Shown here piece by piece: positions 53,727 through 63,096 of a DNA stretch of 64,000 bases; the first letter of the stretch is position 1, and every line of letters starts with the position of its first letter. Location of the stretch: assembly GCA_900465675.1 (NCBI GenBank), contig UBJR01000005.1, positions 779,115-843,114 of the forward strand. Reading direction: 5' to 3'. The stretch comes from Hyphomicrobiales bacterium (GTDB taxonomy: Bacteria > Pseudomonadota > Alphaproteobacteria > Rhizobiales > Rhizobiaceae). Below the pieces are notes generated by a model. That model was not told where the DNA came from, did not search any database, and was given only the letters and a program-made list of their open reading frames with translations. Made by a program: the position numbers and the translations under genes.

Positions 53727-53742
53727 CGTAACAGTTTGTAAC
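53727..53742 (-). promoter_or_regulatory. K-box, FxkR-type site upstream of fixK
   Basis: Read along fixK, the site is GTTACA-AACT-GTTACG. The published FxkR recognition motif of R. etli is GTTACA-N4-GTTACA, so only the last base differs. It is about 90 bases before the fixK start codon. Confidence 0.8.
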
Positions 53743-53776
53743 AGGCTGGGTATCACCGGCTAAGCCGTTCGGTTCG

Positions 53777-53790
53777 TTGATGTAAATCAA
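53777..53790 (+). promoter_or_regulatory. FixK/FNR box of fixNOQP
   Basis: TTGAT-GTAA-ATCAA is a perfect consensus, 90 bases before fixN. Confidence 0.92.
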
Positions 53791-53808
53791 GGAGTGCCGG
53801 AGAGCTCC

Positions 53809-53883
53809 ATGACAGTCCTTGCTGCAAAGTACGAGAAAGCGCGCCGTCACGCGGCCTGCTGCGCACTGGGGACGATACCATGA
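53809..53883 (+). CDS. Possible 24-residue leader peptide upstream of fixN
   Basis: The frame begins [20 protein letters not shown] and ends with TGA overlapping the fixN ATG (ATGA). GGAG lies six bases before its start. It is short, basic and contains two adjacent cysteines. It may couple translation into fixN or be a chance ORF. Confidence 0.35.
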   Translation: MTVLAAKYEKARRHAACCALGTIP

Positions 53884-55502
53884 ACTACACAACCGAGACC
53901 GTGATGGTCGCGGTCGCAGCGTTCCTAGCCTTGCTAGGAGCAGCCTTCGCCCACGATCAGCTCTTTGCCGCCCATATGGGGATCCTGTGTTTCTGCCTGT
54001 TTGCCGGAACGGTGATCTTAATACGCCGCGTCGATTTCTCGCCGGCGGGACGTCAGCCGAAGCCGGAGGCATCCGGTTATTTCGATGAGGTCATCCGCTA
54101 CGGGCTGATCGCCACCGTCTTCTGGGGTGTCGTCGGCTTCCTCGTCGGCGTGATCATTGCCGCGCAGCTCGCATGTCCCGATCTCAATCTGGCACCCTAC
54201 CTGAATTTCGGGCGGCTGCGGCCGGTTCACACATCGGCCGTTGTCTTCGCCTTCGGCGGCAATGCGCTGATCATGACCTCGTTCTATGTCGTACAGCGCA
54301 CCTGTCATGCGCGGCTCTTCGGCGGCAGTCTCGCCTGGTTCGTCTTCTGGGGCTACCAGCTGTTCATCGTCATGGCGGCGACCGGCTACGTGCTCGGCAT
54401 CACTCAGGCCCGCGAATATGCCGAGCCGGAATGGTATGTCGATATCTGGCTGACCATCGTCTGGGTCGCCTATCTCGTCGTCTATCTCGGCACGATCCTG
54501 AAGCGTCGCGAGCCGCATATCTATGTGGCGAACTGGTTCTATCTCGGCTTCATCGTCACCATCGCCATGCTGCACGTCGTCAACAATCTCGCCGTGCCCG
54601 TGTCGTTCCTGGGATCGAAGAGCTACTCGGTCTTCTCCGGCGTCCAGGATGCGCTGACGCAGTGGTGGTACGGCCATAACGCCGTCGGCTTCTTCCTGAC
54701 CGCAGGCTTCCTGGGGATGATGTACTACTTCGTTCCGAAACAGGCCAACCGCCCGGTCTATTCCTACCGCCTGTCGATCATCCACTTCTGGGCGCTGATC
54801 TTCATGTATATCTGGGCTGGTCCGCACCACCTGCATTACACGGCTCTGCCCGATTGGGCCCAGACGCTCGGCATGGTGTTTTCGATCATGCTCTGGATGC
54901 CGTCGTGGGGCGGCATGATCAACGGGTTGATGACGCTTTCGGGCGCCTGGGACAAGATCCGCACCGATCCGATCATCCGCATGATGATCGTCGCCATCGC
55001 TTTCTACGGGATGTCGACCTTCGAAGGGCCGATGATGTCGGTGAAAACCGTCAATTCGCTGAGCCACTACACCGAATGGACCATCGGTCACGTGCATTCG
55101 GGCGCGCTCGGCTGGGTCGGTATGATCACCTTCGGGGCGATCTATTACCTGACGCCGAAGCTCTGGGGCCGCGAGCGGCTCTACAGCCTGCGGATGGTCA
55201 ACTGGCATTTCTGGCTCGCCACGCTCGGCATCGTCGTCTACGCCGCCGTGCTCTGGGTCGCCGGCATCCAGCAGGGCCTGATGTGGCGCGAATACAATTC
55301 GCAGGGCTTCCTCGTCTATTCCTTCGCAGAAACCGTCTCGGCGATGTTCCCCTATTATGTGCTGCGCACGCTGGGCGGCACGCTCTATCTCGCCGGTGGC
55401 CTCGTCATGGCCTGGAACGTCTTCATGACCATCCGCGGACGCCTGCGCGACGAAGCCGCTATCCCGACCGCTTATGTGCCTCAGGCACAGCCTGCCGAGT
55501 GA
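53880..55502 (+). CDS. fixN: cbb3-type cytochrome c oxidase subunit I
   Basis: The catalytic subunit (CcoN) of the high-affinity terminal oxidase, holding heme b and the heme b3-CuB centre. The 540 residues contain twelve or more membrane helices. Ligand regions include [18 protein letters not shown] (heme b His), [14 protein letters not shown] (CuB His with the cross-linked Tyr region) and [10 protein letters not shown], then [19 protein letters not shown] precedes the ATG. It is the first of the fixNOQP operon with a perfect FixK box upstream. Confidence 0.96.
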   Translation: MNYTTETVMVAVAAFLALLGAAFAHDQLFAAHMGILCFCLFAGTVILIRRVDFSPAGRQPKPEASGYFDEVIRYGLIATVFWGVVGFLVGVIIAAQLACPDLNLAPYLNFGRLRPVHTSAVVFAFGGNALIMTSFYVVQRTCHARLFGGSLAWFVFWGYQLFIVMAATGYVLGITQAREYAEPEWYVDIWLTIVWVAYLVVYLGTILKRREPHIYVANWFYLGFIVTIAMLHVVNNLAVPVSFLGSKSYSVFSGVQDALTQWWYGHNAVGFFLTAGFLGMMYYFVPKQANRPVYSYRLSIIHFWALIFMYIWAGPHHLHYTALPDWAQTLGMVFSIMLWMPSWGGMINGLMTLSGAWDKIRTDPIIRMMIVAIAFYGMSTFEGPMMSVKTVNSLSHYTEWTIGHVHSGALGWVGMITFGAIYYLTPKLWGRERLYSLRMVNWHFWLATLGIVVYAAVLWVAGIQQGLMWREYNSQGFLVYSFAETVSAMFPYYVLRTLGGTLYLAGGLVMAWNVFMTIRGRLRDEAAIPTAYVPQAQPAE

Positions 55503-55510
55503 GGTGAACC

Positions 55511-56245
55511 ATGGCATCGATACTGGACAAACATAAGATCCTCGAAAAGAACGCGACGCTGCTGCTCGTCGGCTCGCTGCTGGTCGTCTCGATCGGCGGC
55601 ATCGTAGAGATCGCGCCGCTCTTCTATCTGCAGAATACCATCGAGAAAGTGGAGGGGATGCGCCCCTACACACCACTCGAACTGGCAGGCCGCAACATCT
55701 ACATCCGCGAAGGCTGCTACCTCTGCCACAGCCAGATGATCCGGCCGTTCCGCGATGAAGTCGAGCGCTACGGCCATTATTCGCTGGCGGCGGAATCCAT
55801 GTACGACCACCCGTTCCAATGGGGCTCGAAGCGCACCGGGCCGGATCTCGCGCGCGTCGGCGGCCGCTATTCGAACGAGTGGCATGTTCAGCATCTGTCC
55901 GATCCGCGGGCGGCCGTGCCTGAATCGATCATGCCGAGATACGCGTTCCTGAAGACGCAGGAGGTCACCGTCAAGGACATCGGCATGGACCTGAAAGCCA
56001 ACGAGGATGTCGGCGTGCCCTACACGGACGACATGCTCGCCAATGCGGAAGCCGACATGAAGGCGCAGGCCGATCCCAACGCCGACACCTCGGCGCTGCT
56101 GCAGCGCTACCCGAAGGCAAAGACCGGCGATTTCGACGGCGATCCGCAGCGTCTTTCCGAGATGGATGCGCTGGTCTCCTACCTGCAGATGCTCGGCACG
56201 CTGGTCGATTTCTCGACCTATGACGATGCCACCGGCTACCGGTGA
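55511..56245 (+). CDS. fixO: cbb3-type cytochrome c oxidase subunit II, monoheme
   Basis: CcoO, 244 residues. One N-terminal membrane anchor ([23 protein letters not shown]) holds a periplasmic monoheme cytochrome c domain with the heme site CYLCH (Cys69, Cys72, His73). The conserved [18 protein letters not shown] and [27 protein letters not shown] segments follow. It relays electrons from FixP to FixN. GAGGTGA lies just before the start, eight bases after fixN. Confidence 0.95.
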   Translation: MASILDKHKILEKNATLLLVGSLLVVSIGGIVEIAPLFYLQNTIEKVEGMRPYTPLELAGRNIYIREGCYLCHSQMIRPFRDEVERYGHYSLAAESMYDHPFQWGSKRTGPDLARVGGRYSNEWHVQHLSDPRAAVPESIMPRYAFLKTQEVTVKDIGMDLKANEDVGVPYTDDMLANAEADMKAQADPNADTSALLQRYPKAKTGDFDGDPQRLSEMDALVSYLQMLGTLVDFSTYDDATGYR

Positions 56246-56254
56246 GGTGATCTC

Positions 56255-56407
56255 ATGGAAACATACACGGCAATGCGGCACTTCGCCGACAGCTGGGGGC
56301 TTCTGGCGATGGCGGCATTCTTCGTCTGCGCCGTCGCCTACACGCTCCGCCCCGGCAGCAAGCAGACGGCCAAGGAGGCCGCTGACATTCCCCTGAAGGA
56401 CGATTGA
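56255..56407 (+). CDS. fixQ: cbb3-type cytochrome c oxidase subunit IV
   Basis: CcoQ, 50 residues starting METYTAMRHFADSWGLLAMA, with one membrane helix (LLAMAAFFVCAVAYTL) and a charged cytoplasmic tail ending in PLKDD. It stabilises the association of FixP with the core. GAGGTGA lies five bases before the ATG. It fits exactly between fixO and fixP. Confidence 0.92.
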   Translation: METYTAMRHFADSWGLLAMAAFFVCAVAYTLRPGSKQTAKEAADIPLKDD

Positions 56408-56408
56408 G

Positions 56409-57272
56409 ATGTCGGAAAAGCATATTGATGAAGTCAGCGGCGTCGAAACCACCGGGCATGAATGGGACGGCATTCGCGAACTGAACAATCCGATGCCGCG
56501 ATGGTGGGTCTGGACCTTTTATGTGACGATCCTCTGGGCGATCGGCTACGTCGTCGTCTATCCCGCCATCCCTATGGTAACCTCGGCGACGAAGGGTTAT
56601 TTCGGCTATTCCAGCCGCGCCGAGTTGCAGCAGGATCTCGATCACGCGAAGGCCGGCCAGGCGAAGTTCCACGAAATGATCGCGGCAAAGAGCGTCGAAG
56701 AGATCGACGCCGATCCGGCACTGCGCGAATTCGCTATTGCCGGTGGTGCCTCGGCCTTCAAGGTCAACTGCGCCACCTGTCACGGATCGGGCGCCAGCGG
56801 CGGACCGGGCTTTCCGAACCTGAATGACGACGACTGGCTCTGGGGCGGCGACCTGCAATCGATCCAGACGACGATCGCTCACGGTATCCGCTTCGACGAG
56901 GATGCGGATACGCATGTCTCGGAGATGCCTGCCTTCGGCGATATCCTCAGCAAGGATCAAACGAAGGAAGTGGCCGCCTATGTCTGGGGGCTGACCAACA
57001 CGCCTTCCGATCCGGCTTTGGCCACTGCCGGCAAGCAGATCTTCCTCGACAATTGCGCCGCCTGCCACGGCGAGGACGCCAAGGGCAAGGCAGAGATGGG
57101 CGCGCCCGATCTCGCCGACGCGATCTGGCTGAAGGGCCGGGGCGAGGAGGCGATCATTCGCCAGGTCACGGCGCCCAAGCATGGCGTGATGCCGGCATGG
57201 TCGGCGCGCCTCGGCGATACGACGGTCAAGGAACTGACGGTCTTCGTCCATTCGCTCGGCGGCGGTCAGTAA
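56409..57272 (+). CDS. fixP: cbb3-type cytochrome c oxidase subunit III, diheme
   Basis: CcoP, 287 residues. A single membrane anchor (about 33-55, WVWTFYVTILWAIGYVVVYPA) precedes two cytochrome c domains with heme sites CATCH (121-125) and CAACH (216-220). It accepts electrons from the bc1 complex through soluble or membrane cytochromes. It starts one base after the fixQ stop. Confidence 0.95.
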   Translation: MSEKHIDEVSGVETTGHEWDGIRELNNPMPRWWVWTFYVTILWAIGYVVVYPAIPMVTSATKGYFGYSSRAELQQDLDHAKAGQAKFHEMIAAKSVEEIDADPALREFAIAGGASAFKVNCATCHGSGASGGPGFPNLNDDDWLWGGDLQSIQTTIAHGIRFDEDADTHVSEMPAFGDILSKDQTKEVAAYVWGLTNTPSDPALATAGKQIFLDNCAACHGEDAKGKAEMGAPDLADAIWLKGRGEEAIIRQVTAPKHGVMPAWSARLGDTTVKELTVFVHSLGGGQ

Positions 57273-57283
57273 GGAGAGGGACG

Positions 57284-57469
57284 GTGACGGCACACGGGAA
57301 CAATCCGCTCCTCCGGATTTACGGCATGCCGCGCTCGATCGTGCGTTCCCGTGTCTCGGTCCGTGGCAAATCCCTGCCGCCCGGCTGCAAGGGCGACGCG
57401 CCGGAGAAGATCGGTAGCGCGATTGTCAGCTTGACCTCGCTCAGGGATGACGAGCCGTCGAGCCACTAG
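57284..57469 (+). CDS. Possible 61-residue protein between fixP and fixG, GTG start
   Basis: The frame begins VTAHGNNPLLRIYGMPRSIV and ends DEPSSH, with several basic residues and one cysteine and no membrane segment. AAGGAGAGGG before the GTG is a good ribosome site, 11 bases after fixP, which argues for translation as part of the fixNOQP message. I recognise no family. The 378-base gap around it otherwise contains only the fixG FixK box. Confidence 0.4.
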   Translation: MTAHGNNPLLRIYGMPRSIVRSRVSVRGKSLPPGCKGDAPEKIGSAIVSLTSLRDDEPSSH

Positions 57470-57579
57470 AAATTGGGAGAGGACACCCAGGCGGCGTTCT
57501 CTCCCACTGCTTTCCGGGGCCGCGCCTTCGTCTCGAAGCGCCGCCCGTCTTTTTACGGCAGGCGGCCGGTTAATCCTTG

Positions 57580-57593
57580 TTGATCTTTATCAA
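57580..57593 (+). promoter_or_regulatory. FixK/FNR box of fixGHIS
   Basis: TTGAT-CTTT-ATCAA is a perfect consensus, 58 bases before fixG, showing that fixGHIS has its own promoter. Confidence 0.92.
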
Positions 57594-57650
57594 GGACGCT
57601 CGACGGCCCCCGGAGGAGAACAGGCGTATCGAACGCGAAAGACATTACTT

Positions 57651-59219
57651 ATGAACCTTTTCACAGCCCCCGATCCCAAGAGCGTGGAGAGGCTCGATGT
57701 CGAGCCTGTGAACGCCCGCCGTAACCGTCAGCCGCTTTATGCGGCGCGAACGAAGATTTTTCCAAAGCGCGCCGAGGGGCAGTTCCGCCGTTTCAAATGG
57801 ATCGTGATGCTTGTTACACTCGGCATCTACTATCTGGCCCCCTGGATCCGCTGGGATCGCGGACCCTACGCGCCGGACCAGGCAATCCTCGTCGATCTCG
57901 CCTCGCGCCGCTTCTACTTCTTCTTCATCGAGATCTGGCCGCAGGAATTCTACTACGTCGCTGGGCTGCTCCTCATGGCCGGGTTCGGGCTGTTCCTCGT
58001 GACCTCGGCGGTCGGCCGGGCCTGGTGCGGTTACGCCTGTCCGCAGACGGTCTGGGTCGATCTCTTTCTCGTCGTCGAACGCGCCATAGAAGGCGACCGC
58101 AACGCCCGGATCAAGCTCGATGCCGCGCCGTGGAGCTTGAGCAAGCTGCGGAAGCGCGCCCTGAAACATGCCATCTGGCTGGCGATAGCCGTTGCGACGG
58201 GTGGCGCCTGGATCTTCTATTTCGCCGACGCGCCGTCTCTGGCAGTGGCACTCGCAACCGGCGCGGCACCCGCCGTCGCCTATGCCACTGTCGCCATCCT
58301 GACCTCCACCACCTACGTCTTCGGCGGGCTGCTGCGCGAGCAGGTCTGTACCTACATGTGTCCCTGGCCGCGCATCCAGGGCGCCATGCTGGACGAGAAT
58401 TCGCTTGTCGTCACCTATAACGACTGGCGCGGCGAGCAACGTTCGCGACACAGCAAGAAGGCGCAGGCGGATGGGCTTCCGGTCGGCGATTGCGTCGATT
58501 GCAATGCCTGCGTTGCCGTCTGTCCCATGGGCATCGATATCCGCGATGGCCAGCAGATGGAGTGCATCACCTGCGCCCTCTGCATCGACGCCTGCGATGG
58601 CGTGATGGACAAGATCGGCAAAACGCGCGGCCTGATCGCCTATGCGACGCTCAGCGAATATGCTGCCAATATGGCGATTGCCACCGATAGCGGGCGCACG
58701 GCGGTGCAGCCGGCCAAGGTGCGCGATGAGGGTGGCTCCTTCGTCGATGGCATCCGGCATTTCAACTGGCGCATCATTTTTCGCCCGCGCGTCGTATTCT
58801 ACGCCGCCGTATGGGCGGTGATCGGCATCGGCATGCTCGTCCATCTGTCGATTCGCGGCCGTCTGGAACTGAACGTCGTCCACGACCGCAATCCGCAATT
58901 CGTCATGGAAAGCGACGGCTCGATCCGCAACGGCTACACGATCCGCATTCTCAACATGGTGCCGCGGCCGCGGCAGATCGCGCTGACGCTGTCGGGCCTC
59001 GATGGCGCCACTATGCGCATCCCCGAACTCAGCAAGGACGATGTCCGCAGCTTCACGCTGGACGCGGCACCGGATGCGGCAACCACGATCAAGGTCTTTG
59101 TCACCCGCAAGCCGTCCACGGCTGCTGTCGACGAATTCCTCTTCACCATCGAGGAGTCCGGCGGCAGCGACCGGGCGAGCTATCGCGCAGCATTCAACGC
59201 ACCTGGAGATCCGCAATGA
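57651..59219 (+). CDS. fixG: FixG/CcoG, membrane ferredoxin-like cbb3 assembly protein
   Basis: 522 residues with about five membrane helices and two 4Fe-4S motifs, CVDCNACVAVCP and CITCALCIDACD, preceded by CGYACPQTVW and CTYMCPWPRIQ. CcoG is thought to reduce copper(II) for CuB insertion into the oxidase. A C-terminal periplasmic Ig-like domain follows. The ATG at MNLFTAPDPKSVERLDVEPV starts the conserved sequence; the frame is open for 68 codons upstream but runs through the FixK box. Confidence 0.94.
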   Translation: MNLFTAPDPKSVERLDVEPVNARRNRQPLYAARTKIFPKRAEGQFRRFKWIVMLVTLGIYYLAPWIRWDRGPYAPDQAILVDLASRRFYFFFIEIWPQEFYYVAGLLLMAGFGLFLVTSAVGRAWCGYACPQTVWVDLFLVVERAIEGDRNARIKLDAAPWSLSKLRKRALKHAIWLAIAVATGGAWIFYFADAPSLAVALATGAAPAVAYATVAILTSTTYVFGGLLREQVCTYMCPWPRIQGAMLDENSLVVTYNDWRGEQRSRHSKKAQADGLPVGDCVDCNACVAVCPMGIDIRDGQQMECITCALCIDACDGVMDKIGKTRGLIAYATLSEYAANMAIATDSGRTAVQPAKVRDEGGSFVDGIRHFNWRIIFRPRVVFYAAVWAVIGIGMLVHLSIRGRLELNVVHDRNPQFVMESDGSIRNGYTIRILNMVPRPRQIALTLSGLDGATMRIPELSKDDVRSFTLDAAPDAATTIKVFVTRKPSTAAVDEFLFTIEESGGSDRASYRAAFNAPGDPQ

Positions 59220-59701
59220 CCACCCGCGTCCAAGGCTTCACCGGCCGCCACATGCTGCTCGTCATCACCTCCTTCTTTGCCGTGGTCATCACCGTCAACG
59301 TCACGATGGCCTGGTTCGCGTCTTCAAGCTGGAGCGGCCTCGTGGTCGAAAACACCTATGTCGCCAGCCAGGAGTTCAATCACCGCGCCGCCGAGATGAA
59401 GGCGATGACCGCATCGGGCATCGCGGGGCATATCTCGCTGAAGGATGACCGCTTCATCTACCGGATTGCCAATCCGGACGGATCGCCGGCGGCGGTCGAT
59501 ACCGTGACGGCCATTTTCAAGCGGCCGGTCGGCGACCACGAGGACTTTTCCGTTGCGCTGGACAATCGCGGTGAGGGGGCGTTTGAAACGGATCGCCATG
59601 TCCCGGCCGGCGACTGGATCGTCGAGTTCATCTCGAAGAAGGCCGGCAGGCTCGTCATGCACGAGGCGATCCGGTTCGACACTACGGAGTTCGTTCGATG
59701 A
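59216..59701 (+). CDS. fixH: FixH, cbb3 oxidase assembly protein
   Basis: 161 residues. One N-terminal membrane helix (HMLLVITSFFAVVITVNVTMAWFA) is followed by a periplasmic beta domain. The NxxMA motif around VNVTMAWFASSSWSGLVVENTY is the FixH/CcoH signature. It helps join FixNO with FixP. It overlaps fixG by four bases (ATGA) and fixI by four. Confidence 0.93.
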   Translation: MTTRVQGFTGRHMLLVITSFFAVVITVNVTMAWFASSSWSGLVVENTYVASQEFNHRAAEMKAMTASGIAGHISLKDDRFIYRIANPDGSPAAVDTVTAIFKRPVGDHEDFSVALDNRGEGAFETDRHVPAGDWIVEFISKKAGRLVMHEAIRFDTTEFVR

Positions 59702-61986
59702 CCTGCTGTGCGATCGATGCCGAGGGGGTGATGGCGATGAGCACCACGGCCTTCAGTGCCGAGGAGATTGCGCTTGCCAGCCATCCGCTCGGTGGCGGCT
59801 TGCATCAGCTTGATCTCAGTGTCCCCGATGTCCACTGCGGCGCCTGTATCTCGACGATCGAGAGGGCGCTGACAGCATTGCCCTTCGTCAGCAAGGCGCG
59901 CGTCAACCTGACCTCGCGGCGCGTCACCTGCATCTATGACGAAAAGATCGGCGCACAGGCGACGGATCCGGCCGAAATCATCGCCGCCGTCGCGGGCGCG
60001 GGATACCGCGCGCATCTCTACGCGCCGCTTGCCGCCGAGGGCGACAAGACCCGCAACCAGCTGCTGCTCGCCGTCGGCGTCGCCGGCTTTGCCGCGGCTA
60101 ACATCATGCTGCTCTCGGTCTCCGTCTGGTCGGGCGCCGATGCCGCAACGCGCGACATGTTCCATTGGATATCGGCGATGATCGCTGCCCCGGCGCTGAT
60201 CTACTCGGGCCGCTTCTTCTTTCAGTCGGCGTGGAATGCAGTGAAGCATGGCCGTACCAACATGGACGTGCCGATCTCGCTTGCCGTGACGCTCTCCTAT
60301 GCCGTCTCGCTCTGGGAGACGATGCATCACGGCGAACATGCCTGGTTCGACGCCACCGTCTCGCTGCTGTTCTTCCTGTTGATCGGCCGGACGCTGGATC
60401 ATGTCATGCGTGAAAAGGCGCGGGCTGCGATCAACGGTCTGGCGCGGATCGCGCCGCGCGGCGCGCTGCTCATCCAGCCCGATGGATCGCGGCGCTATGT
60501 GGCAGTCGAGGAAATTTCGGTCGGTGACGAGATTGCGGTCGCCGCCGGTGAGCGTATCCCTGTCGATGGCGTTGTCGTCAGCGGCGAGAGCGATCTCGAC
60601 CTTTCGATCGTCACAGGCGAAAGCAGCACTGTTCCGCTTCACGCCGGCAGTCCGGTCAGCTCGGGTTCGATGAGCCTCACCGGCTCGCTTATCCTGCGCG
60701 CCAGCAAACGCGCAGGCGAGTCGCTACTTGCTGAAATCATCGCCCTGATGGAGGCCGCCGAAGGGGGCAGGGCGCGCTACCGCCGGATCGCCGACCGGGC
60801 GGCGGCCCTTTACTCGCCGGTCGTTCATCTTCTGGCGCTGGCGTCGTTTCTCGGCTGGGGTTTTATCGGCGGCGACTGGAAGCAGGCGATGCTCGTCGCG
60901 GTCGCCGTTCTCATCATAACCTGCCCCTGCGCGCTCGGCCTCGCCGTTCCCGTCGTCCAGGTCGTGGCGGCAGGCGAACTGTTCCGCAACGGCATCATGG
61001 TCAAGGATGGCTCGGCGCTCGAAAGGCTGGCGGAGATCGACACCGTCGCCTTCGACAAGACAGGAACCCTGACCATGGGCAGGCCCCGGTTGGTGAAAGC
61101 CGAGCCGCCGGAAGGCCGCCTTCTCTCGATCGCGGCCGGTCTCGCAGCCCACTCGCGCCACCCGCTCTCGCAGGCAATGATGCATAGCGCGTGTACAACC
61201 CCGGTGCCCTTTGATCGCGTCACCGAAATCCCCGGTGGTGGTCTCGAAGCCGTCAGCTGCGGAACGCTCTATCGCCTTGGCAGCGAATCCTTCGCCTGCC
61301 GTGGTCTGGCAACTCAGCCGGCCGAGGACTGTCCGTTCTCGGAAGTCGTCTTGTCGCAGGATGGCGTCGTTTCCGCGCGGTTCTTCTTCGACGACACGCT
61401 GCGGCCGGGAGCGCGCGAGGCCGTCGCTACGCTTCATGCTGCTGGATTCTGGACGGTGATGATATCGGGCGACCGCCAGCGCGTTGCCGGCAACACGGCG
61501 CGCGAACTCGGAATCCCCCGGGCGCTGGGCGCCCTGACACCGAAGCAGAAGGTCGATCAATGCCAGGCACTCAACAGTAGCAACCACCGGGTCTTCATGA
61601 TCGGCGATGGCATCAACGACGCACCGGCGCTGGCCGCCGCCCATGTGTCGATGGCACCAGCGACTGCATCCGATATCGGCCGGCAGGCTGCAGACCTGGT
61701 GTTCTTCAACGAGCGCCTCGATGCCGTGCCGCTGGCGATCGCCGTCGCCCGCCGCTCGGCAGCGCTGATCCGCCAGAATTTCGCGCTGGCGATCGGCTAC
61801 AACATTCTGGCGGTTCCGATCGCCATTTCCGGGCTGGCAACCCCGTTGATTGCCGCCGTCGCCATGTCGACCTCGTCGATCATCGTCGTCTCGAACGCGC
61901 TGAGGCTGAATGCCTTCGGCAAGTCGATCCTCGCCGGCGCGATCGCGCGTCCCGCCGGCAAAGCCAGCGAGGCGCGAACGGCATGA
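59698..61986 (+). CDS. fixI: FixI/CcoI, copper-transporting P1B-type ATPase
   Basis: 762 residues. An N-terminal heavy-metal domain has HCGACIST (Cys47, Cys50). The membrane copper site is CPC (409-411), the phosphorylated aspartate is Asp453 in DKTGTLT, and SRHPLS supplies the His-Pro motif; MIGDGINDAPALAAAHVSMA closes the hinge. CcoI exports copper into the periplasm for the CuB site rather than for resistance. It overlaps fixH and fixS by four bases each. Confidence 0.95.
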   Translation: MTCCAIDAEGVMAMSTTAFSAEEIALASHPLGGGLHQLDLSVPDVHCGACISTIERALTALPFVSKARVNLTSRRVTCIYDEKIGAQATDPAEIIAAVAGAGYRAHLYAPLAAEGDKTRNQLLLAVGVAGFAAANIMLLSVSVWSGADAATRDMFHWISAMIAAPALIYSGRFFFQSAWNAVKHGRTNMDVPISLAVTLSYAVSLWETMHHGEHAWFDATVSLLFFLLIGRTLDHVMREKARAAINGLARIAPRGALLIQPDGSRRYVAVEEISVGDEIAVAAGERIPVDGVVVSGESDLDLSIVTGESSTVPLHAGSPVSSGSMSLTGSLILRASKRAGESLLAEIIALMEAAEGGRARYRRIADRAAALYSPVVHLLALASFLGWGFIGGDWKQAMLVAVAVLIITCPCALGLAVPVVQVVAAGELFRNGIMVKDGSALERLAEIDTVAFDKTGTLTMGRPRLVKAEPPEGRLLSIAAGLAAHSRHPLSQAMMHSACTTPVPFDRVTEIPGGGLEAVSCGTLYRLGSESFACRGLATQPAEDCPFSEVVLSQDGVVSARFFFDDTLRPGAREAVATLHAAGFWTVMISGDRQRVAGNTARELGIPRALGALTPKQKVDQCQALNSSNHRVFMIGDGINDAPALAAAHVSMAPATASDIGRQAADLVFFNERLDAVPLAIAVARRSAALIRQNFALAIGYNILAVPIAISGLATPLIAAVAMSTSSIIVVSNALRLNAFGKSILAGAIARPAGKASEARTA

Positions 61987-62141
61987 ACATGCTGATCTAT
62001 CTCATTCCGATCGCGCTTTTTATGGGTGGTATCGGACTGGCAGCGTTTCTCTGGTCGCTGAAGAGCGGCCAGTACGATGACCTGCAGGGTGCGGCATGGC
62101 GGGCGATCGCTGATGACGATCTGGATCCGCCAGGCTCCTGA
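61983..62141 (+). CDS. fixS: FixS, small cbb3 maturation protein
   Basis: 52 residues starting MNMLIYLIPIALFMGGIGLA, one membrane helix followed by the conserved FLWSLKSGQYDDLQG and an acidic tail (IADDDLDPPGS). FixS/CcoS is needed for heme and copper insertion into the catalytic subunit. Its start overlaps the fixI stop (ATGA). Confidence 0.93.
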   Translation: MNMLIYLIPIALFMGGIGLAAFLWSLKSGQYDDLQGAAWRAIADDDLDPPGS

Positions 62142-62265
62142 TCGGGCGGCCGCCGGTCGAAATCATCTCGATCGGAAGATTGTGGACGAAGGCCGCAATG
62201 GTAGCGCTGCCCACAAACCTGCGTTATCTCTAACGAAAACGAAGAAAGCAGGACGAACGGGTGAC

Positions 62266-62982
62266 ATGGAAGCAGATCGCATTCTGGTCGTCGATGACGA
62301 CGCCCGGATCAGACAAATGCTTGTTCGCTATTTCGAGGACAATGGTTACAGGGTGAATGCCGTCGGAAACGGCGCCGCGATGCGCAGCGAGCTGGCCAAG
62401 GGCCACTACGCTGCCGTCTTCCTCGATCTCGTTCTGCCGAACGGCGAAAACGGTCTGGAACTGCTGCGCGAAATCCGCAACACATCCGACGTTCCGGTCC
62501 TGATGCTGACAGGCCAGGACGACGTCACCGACAAGGTGGTGGGTCTCGAGATCGGCGCCGACGACTATATCGCAAAACCCTTCCACCTGCGCGAACTGCT
62601 GGCCCGCCTCAGAACCATTCTGCGGCGGCGAACCGTGTCCGATCATCCATCCGCAGCCTCTGATGCCGATGAAACCCTGTTGTTCGACGGCTGGACACTG
62701 GACGTCTCCCGCAGGCGGCTCACTTCTCCCGATGGCGGCGACGTGACGATGACGACCGGCGAGTTCGATATGCTGGTGGTCTTCGTCCGCAATCGCGGCA
62801 GGGTTTTGTCGCGTGAGACGTTGATGGATCTCACCCGCAACCGTCACCTCGAAGCGTTCGACCGCGCGATCGACGCGCAGATCGTTCGCCTGCGCAAGAA
62901 GATCGAGGCTGATCCGCGCGAACCGGCGCTGATCCAGTCGGTGCGCGGTGTCGGCTATGTCTTTACCGGCAGGCAGCGGTAG
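62266..62982 (+). CDS. fxkR: OmpR/PhoB-family response regulator, probable FxkR
   Basis: 238 residues. The receiver domain has acidic pocket DDD (10-12), phospho-acceptor Asp54 in FLDLVLPNG, and Lys104 in AKPF. A winged-helix Trans_reg_C domain occupies about 145-235 (MTTGEFDMLVVFVRNRGRVLSRETLMDLT, QIVRLRKKIEADP). In R. etli the orphan OmpR-type regulator FxkR connects hybrid FixL to fixK through a K-box. Here hFixL, a K-box before fixK and this OmpR-type regulator all lie within 12 kb, which makes the assignment likely though not proven. Confidence 0.8.
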   Translation: MEADRILVVDDDARIRQMLVRYFEDNGYRVNAVGNGAAMRSELAKGHYAAVFLDLVLPNGENGLELLREIRNTSDVPVLMLTGQDDVTDKVVGLEIGADDYIAKPFHLRELLARLRTILRRRTVSDHPSAASDADETLLFDGWTLDVSRRRLTSPDGGDVTMTTGEFDMLVVFVRNRGRVLSRETLMDLTRNRHLEAFDRAIDAQIVRLRKKIEADPREPALIQSVRGVGYVFTGRQR

Positions 62983-63016
62983 CGCTGCCCGTTCGCCGCG
63001 TTGTGGTTGTCGATCT

Positions 63017-63030
63017 TTGACGGAGATCAA
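63017..63030 (+). promoter_or_regulatory. FixK/FNR-like box upstream of the CBS-BON gene
   Basis: TTGAC-GGAG-ATCAA has one mismatch to the consensus and lies 67 bases before the start codon. Confidence 0.7.
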
Positions 63031-63096
63031 TGCGTGTCTGCTTGACGACCGCTAACCTTCCCCGAACGTCGCTATCCGCACGAATGAGGCAGGCCG

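Noticed and set aside
54018..55676. 552-codon minus-strand frame opposite fixN
   Set aside because: fixN has conserved heme and copper ligands; the antisense frame is Asp/Glu/Arg rich with no domain.
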